NCBI GenBank assembly: GCA_964519535.1
Contig: CAZFIR010000004.1
Coordinates: 1 to 14,497, forward strand
Direction of reading: 5' to 3'
Length of the DNA: 14,497 bases
DNA from: CAYWLI01 sp964519535
GTDB lineage: Bacteria; Desulfobacterota; B13-G15; RBG-16-54-18
Shown: one piece after another, positions 12,954 to 14,497 of the stretch
How positions within the stretch are numbered: the first letter of the stretch is position 1
Layout: each line of letters opens with the position of its first letter
Position numbers and translations under genes: made by a program
The notes under the pieces: model-generated
What the model was told of the DNA's origin: nothing
The model's database searches: none
The model's input: only the letters and a program-made list of their open reading frames with translations

Positions 12954-14497
12954 ATGCACAAACTATTTTATCCCGAGCGCGTCGCGGTGATCGGGGTCTC
13001 CGAGCGGCAAGAGAACTTGGGCAGACATGTCATGGAGAATATCGTCAGGTTCAACTTCGCCGGTGACGTGTTTCCCGTGGGGCCCCGCGGCGGTACGGTA
13101 TTCGGGAGGCAGATCCTCACTTCGGTTGATCAGCTTCCTGCGGGGATCGACGTGGCAATCATCATCACGCCGGCGGCAACAGTGCCTGATATCATCGACC
13201 AGTGCGGTCAGCAAGGGATCGAGTGGGTCATCGTCGAGACAGGCGGTTTCGGTGAGCTCTCAACAGCCGGGAAGCAGCTGAGTGCAGAACTCATCAGCAG
13301 GGCCCGAAAAAGGGGGATACGGATCGTCGGCCCCAACGGGCTGGGTATCATCAGCATGGGCCCTTCCCTCGTCACACCCTTCGTCCCCATGCGCAAGGAG
13401 GCCCTGAAGCCGGGCCCGGTAGCAGTGCTGGCCCAGAGCGGGGCGGTTATGTACACCCTGGTCAACCAGCTGAGCAACAACAACATCGGCATCAGCAAGG
13501 CAGTGAGTTTCGGGAACAAGGTGGATCTGGATGAGATAGACTACCTCGCCTATCTCGTCGATGATGACGAGACCGAGATCATCGTCCTGTATCTGGAAGG
13601 CATCAGGAGGGGGCGCCGGCTCATGGAACTGGCCAAGAAGACGACCAAGCCGATCGTCATACAGAAGGCGAACCGGTATCCCCTCACCAGCCGGATCGCC
13701 CGGTTTCACACCGAGGCCTTGGCCACTGACGACCGCGTGGTGGATGCCGCCTTCCAGGAGGCAGGCATTGTCAGGGCCCATACCTACCGCGAGGTTGTCG
13801 ATGGGGTGAAGATCCTCAGTCTCCCCTCTATGCGCGGGAACAACCTGGTGATCATCTCCCGCTCAGGGGGGGTGGCTATCACGGCCGCTGACTTCGCGAT
13901 AGAATGTGGGTTCACCTTGTATCCGCTCTCAGCGGCCTTTCTCAACACCGTGCAGGAAAAATCCGGCCCCAAGGTGATCAACCGTACCAACCCGTTGGAT
14001 TTGGGGGATTTTTTCAACTTCGACTTTTTTGCCGAGGTCACCGAGGATGTCCTGCAAGAAGGCGCCGATGGGATATTCTTCCAGCACGGCGCCGCCACGG
14101 ATGAGGAGGTTGCAGGGACGATACCCCTGGGCGAGGCCTTTCAGCAACTGAGCAGGAAGTATCAAAAACCGATTTCTGTTTCTTTGCTGTCTGATGAGCG
14201 CAACGCCGCCCACATCAAGCGATCCCTCGAGTTTCCCCTGTTTGCCGACCCCCAGGACGCGATCCGCGCCCTCGCCGTGTCGAGAGACCACCATCGGCGA
14301 AGCAAAGAACGAGCAGGTGAAGAGCCTCTTCCTCAATTCGCCTTTGATGAAGACATAATACAGAACACCCTTAAAAGGGCACTGACGGAAAAAAGACCCC
14401 TGCTCCTGGGCGAGGCCCTGGAGGTCGTGGGCGCAGCGGGCATCCCGTGTGCCCCCTATGCCGTAGGCCATGATGCGGATGAGGCCGTTGCGTATGC
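12954..14497 (+). CDS. NDP-forming acyl-CoA synthetase (acetate-CoA ligase family), cut by window edge
   Basis: From the ATG at 12954 the frame stays open for 514 codons to the window edge. Domain order is that of the NDP-forming acyl-CoA synthetases: a CoA-binding Rossmann domain (LFYPERVAVIGVS, 4-16), a first succinyl-CoA-synthetase-like domain (GPNGLGIIS 126-134; VAVLAQSGAV 156-165), a ligase domain (LVIISRSGGVAIT 298-310), and the start of the ATP-grasp part (from about 470, ALEVVGAAGIP). These enzymes interconvert acyl-CoA and acid plus ATP; in fermenters they make ATP from acetyl- or aryl-CoA. His252 in FHTEALATDDRVVDAAF matches the phosphorylated histidine. Two signature residues are changed: GPNG replaces GPNC, and HTEA replaces HTGA. 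Activity is therefore likely but not certain. The gene is divergent from the small membrane-protein gene across 180 bases. Confidence 0.92.
   Translation, partial: MHKLFYPERVAVIGVSERQENLGRHVMENIVRFNFAGDVFPVGPRGGTVFGRQILTSVDQLPAGIDVAIIITPAATVPDIIDQCGQQGIEWVIVETGGFGELSTAGKQLSAELISRARKRGIRIVGPNGLGIISMGPSLVTPFVPMRKEALKPGPVAVLAQSGAVMYTLVNQLSNNNIGISKAVSFGNKVDLDEIDYLAYLVDDDETEIIVLYLEGIRRGRRLMELAKKTTKPIVIQKANRYPLTSRIARFHTEALATDDRVVDAAFQEAGIVRAHTYREVVDGVKILSLPSMRGNNLVIISRSGGVAITAADFAIECGFTLYPLSAAFLNTVQEKSGPKVINRTNPLDLGDFFNFDFFAEVTEDVLQEGADGIFFQHGAATDEEVAGTIPLGEAFQQLSRKYQKPISVSLLSDERNAAHIKRSLEFPLFADPQDAIRALAVSRDHHRRSKERAGEEPLPQFAFDEDIIQNTLKRALTEKRPLLLGEALEVVGAAGIPCAPYAVGHDADEAVAY

Overview
The window looks like a piece of chromosome from an anaerobic, syntroph- or sulfate-reducer-like bacterium, most plausibly of the former Deltaproteobacteria (Desulfobacterota). 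This is inferred from gene content: a BadF/HgdC-type Fe-S ATPase, a dienoyl-CoA-hydratase-like crotonase, a stand-alone biotinyl carrier, an NDP-forming acyl-CoA synthetase, a QueG-like double [4Fe-4S] protein, two nitroreductases, and a RecG with a long N-terminal extension. No rRNA, tRNA, CRISPR array, transposase or phage gene was found.

Left part (1-2110, minus strand): the N-terminal 225 codons of a DEAD-box RNA helicase run off the left edge. A 370-base A/T-rich gap follows, then an exported MsrA-MsrB fusion. The gap and msrAB look more A/T-rich than the rest of the window.

Middle left (2194-6630, plus strand): a predicted phosphoribosyltransferase, a nitroreductase, a QueG-like Fe-S protein 16 bases behind it, an EamA/DMT transporter and a second nitroreductase.

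Middle (6614-9611, minus strand): ftsY meets the second nitroreductase tail to tail with a 17-base overlap. Upstream of ftsY are a large palindromic hairpin and a clear intrinsic terminator. That terminator closes a compact three-gene operon, transcribed as biotinyl carrier, cyclohexadienecarbonyl-CoA-hydratase-like crotonase and BadF-type ATPase. A good sigma-70-like promoter lies directly upstream of the carrier gene. These three genes suggest part of an anaerobic aromatic or dicarboxylic acyl-CoA pathway whose reductase or dehydratase and decarboxylase subunits must lie elsewhere.

Right part (9611-12773, minus strand): a small membrane-protein gene, a zinc-ribbon gene and recG. The membrane-protein gene is split by a frameshift at a run of eight Gs. 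Divergent from it, an NDP-forming acyl-CoA synthetase starts at 12954 and runs off the right edge. It carries altered signature residues.

The most interesting points are the G8 frameshift in an otherwise well-formed small membrane-protein gene, the orphan carrier/hydratase/activase operon, and the nitroreductase/QueG-like pair of unknown substrate.
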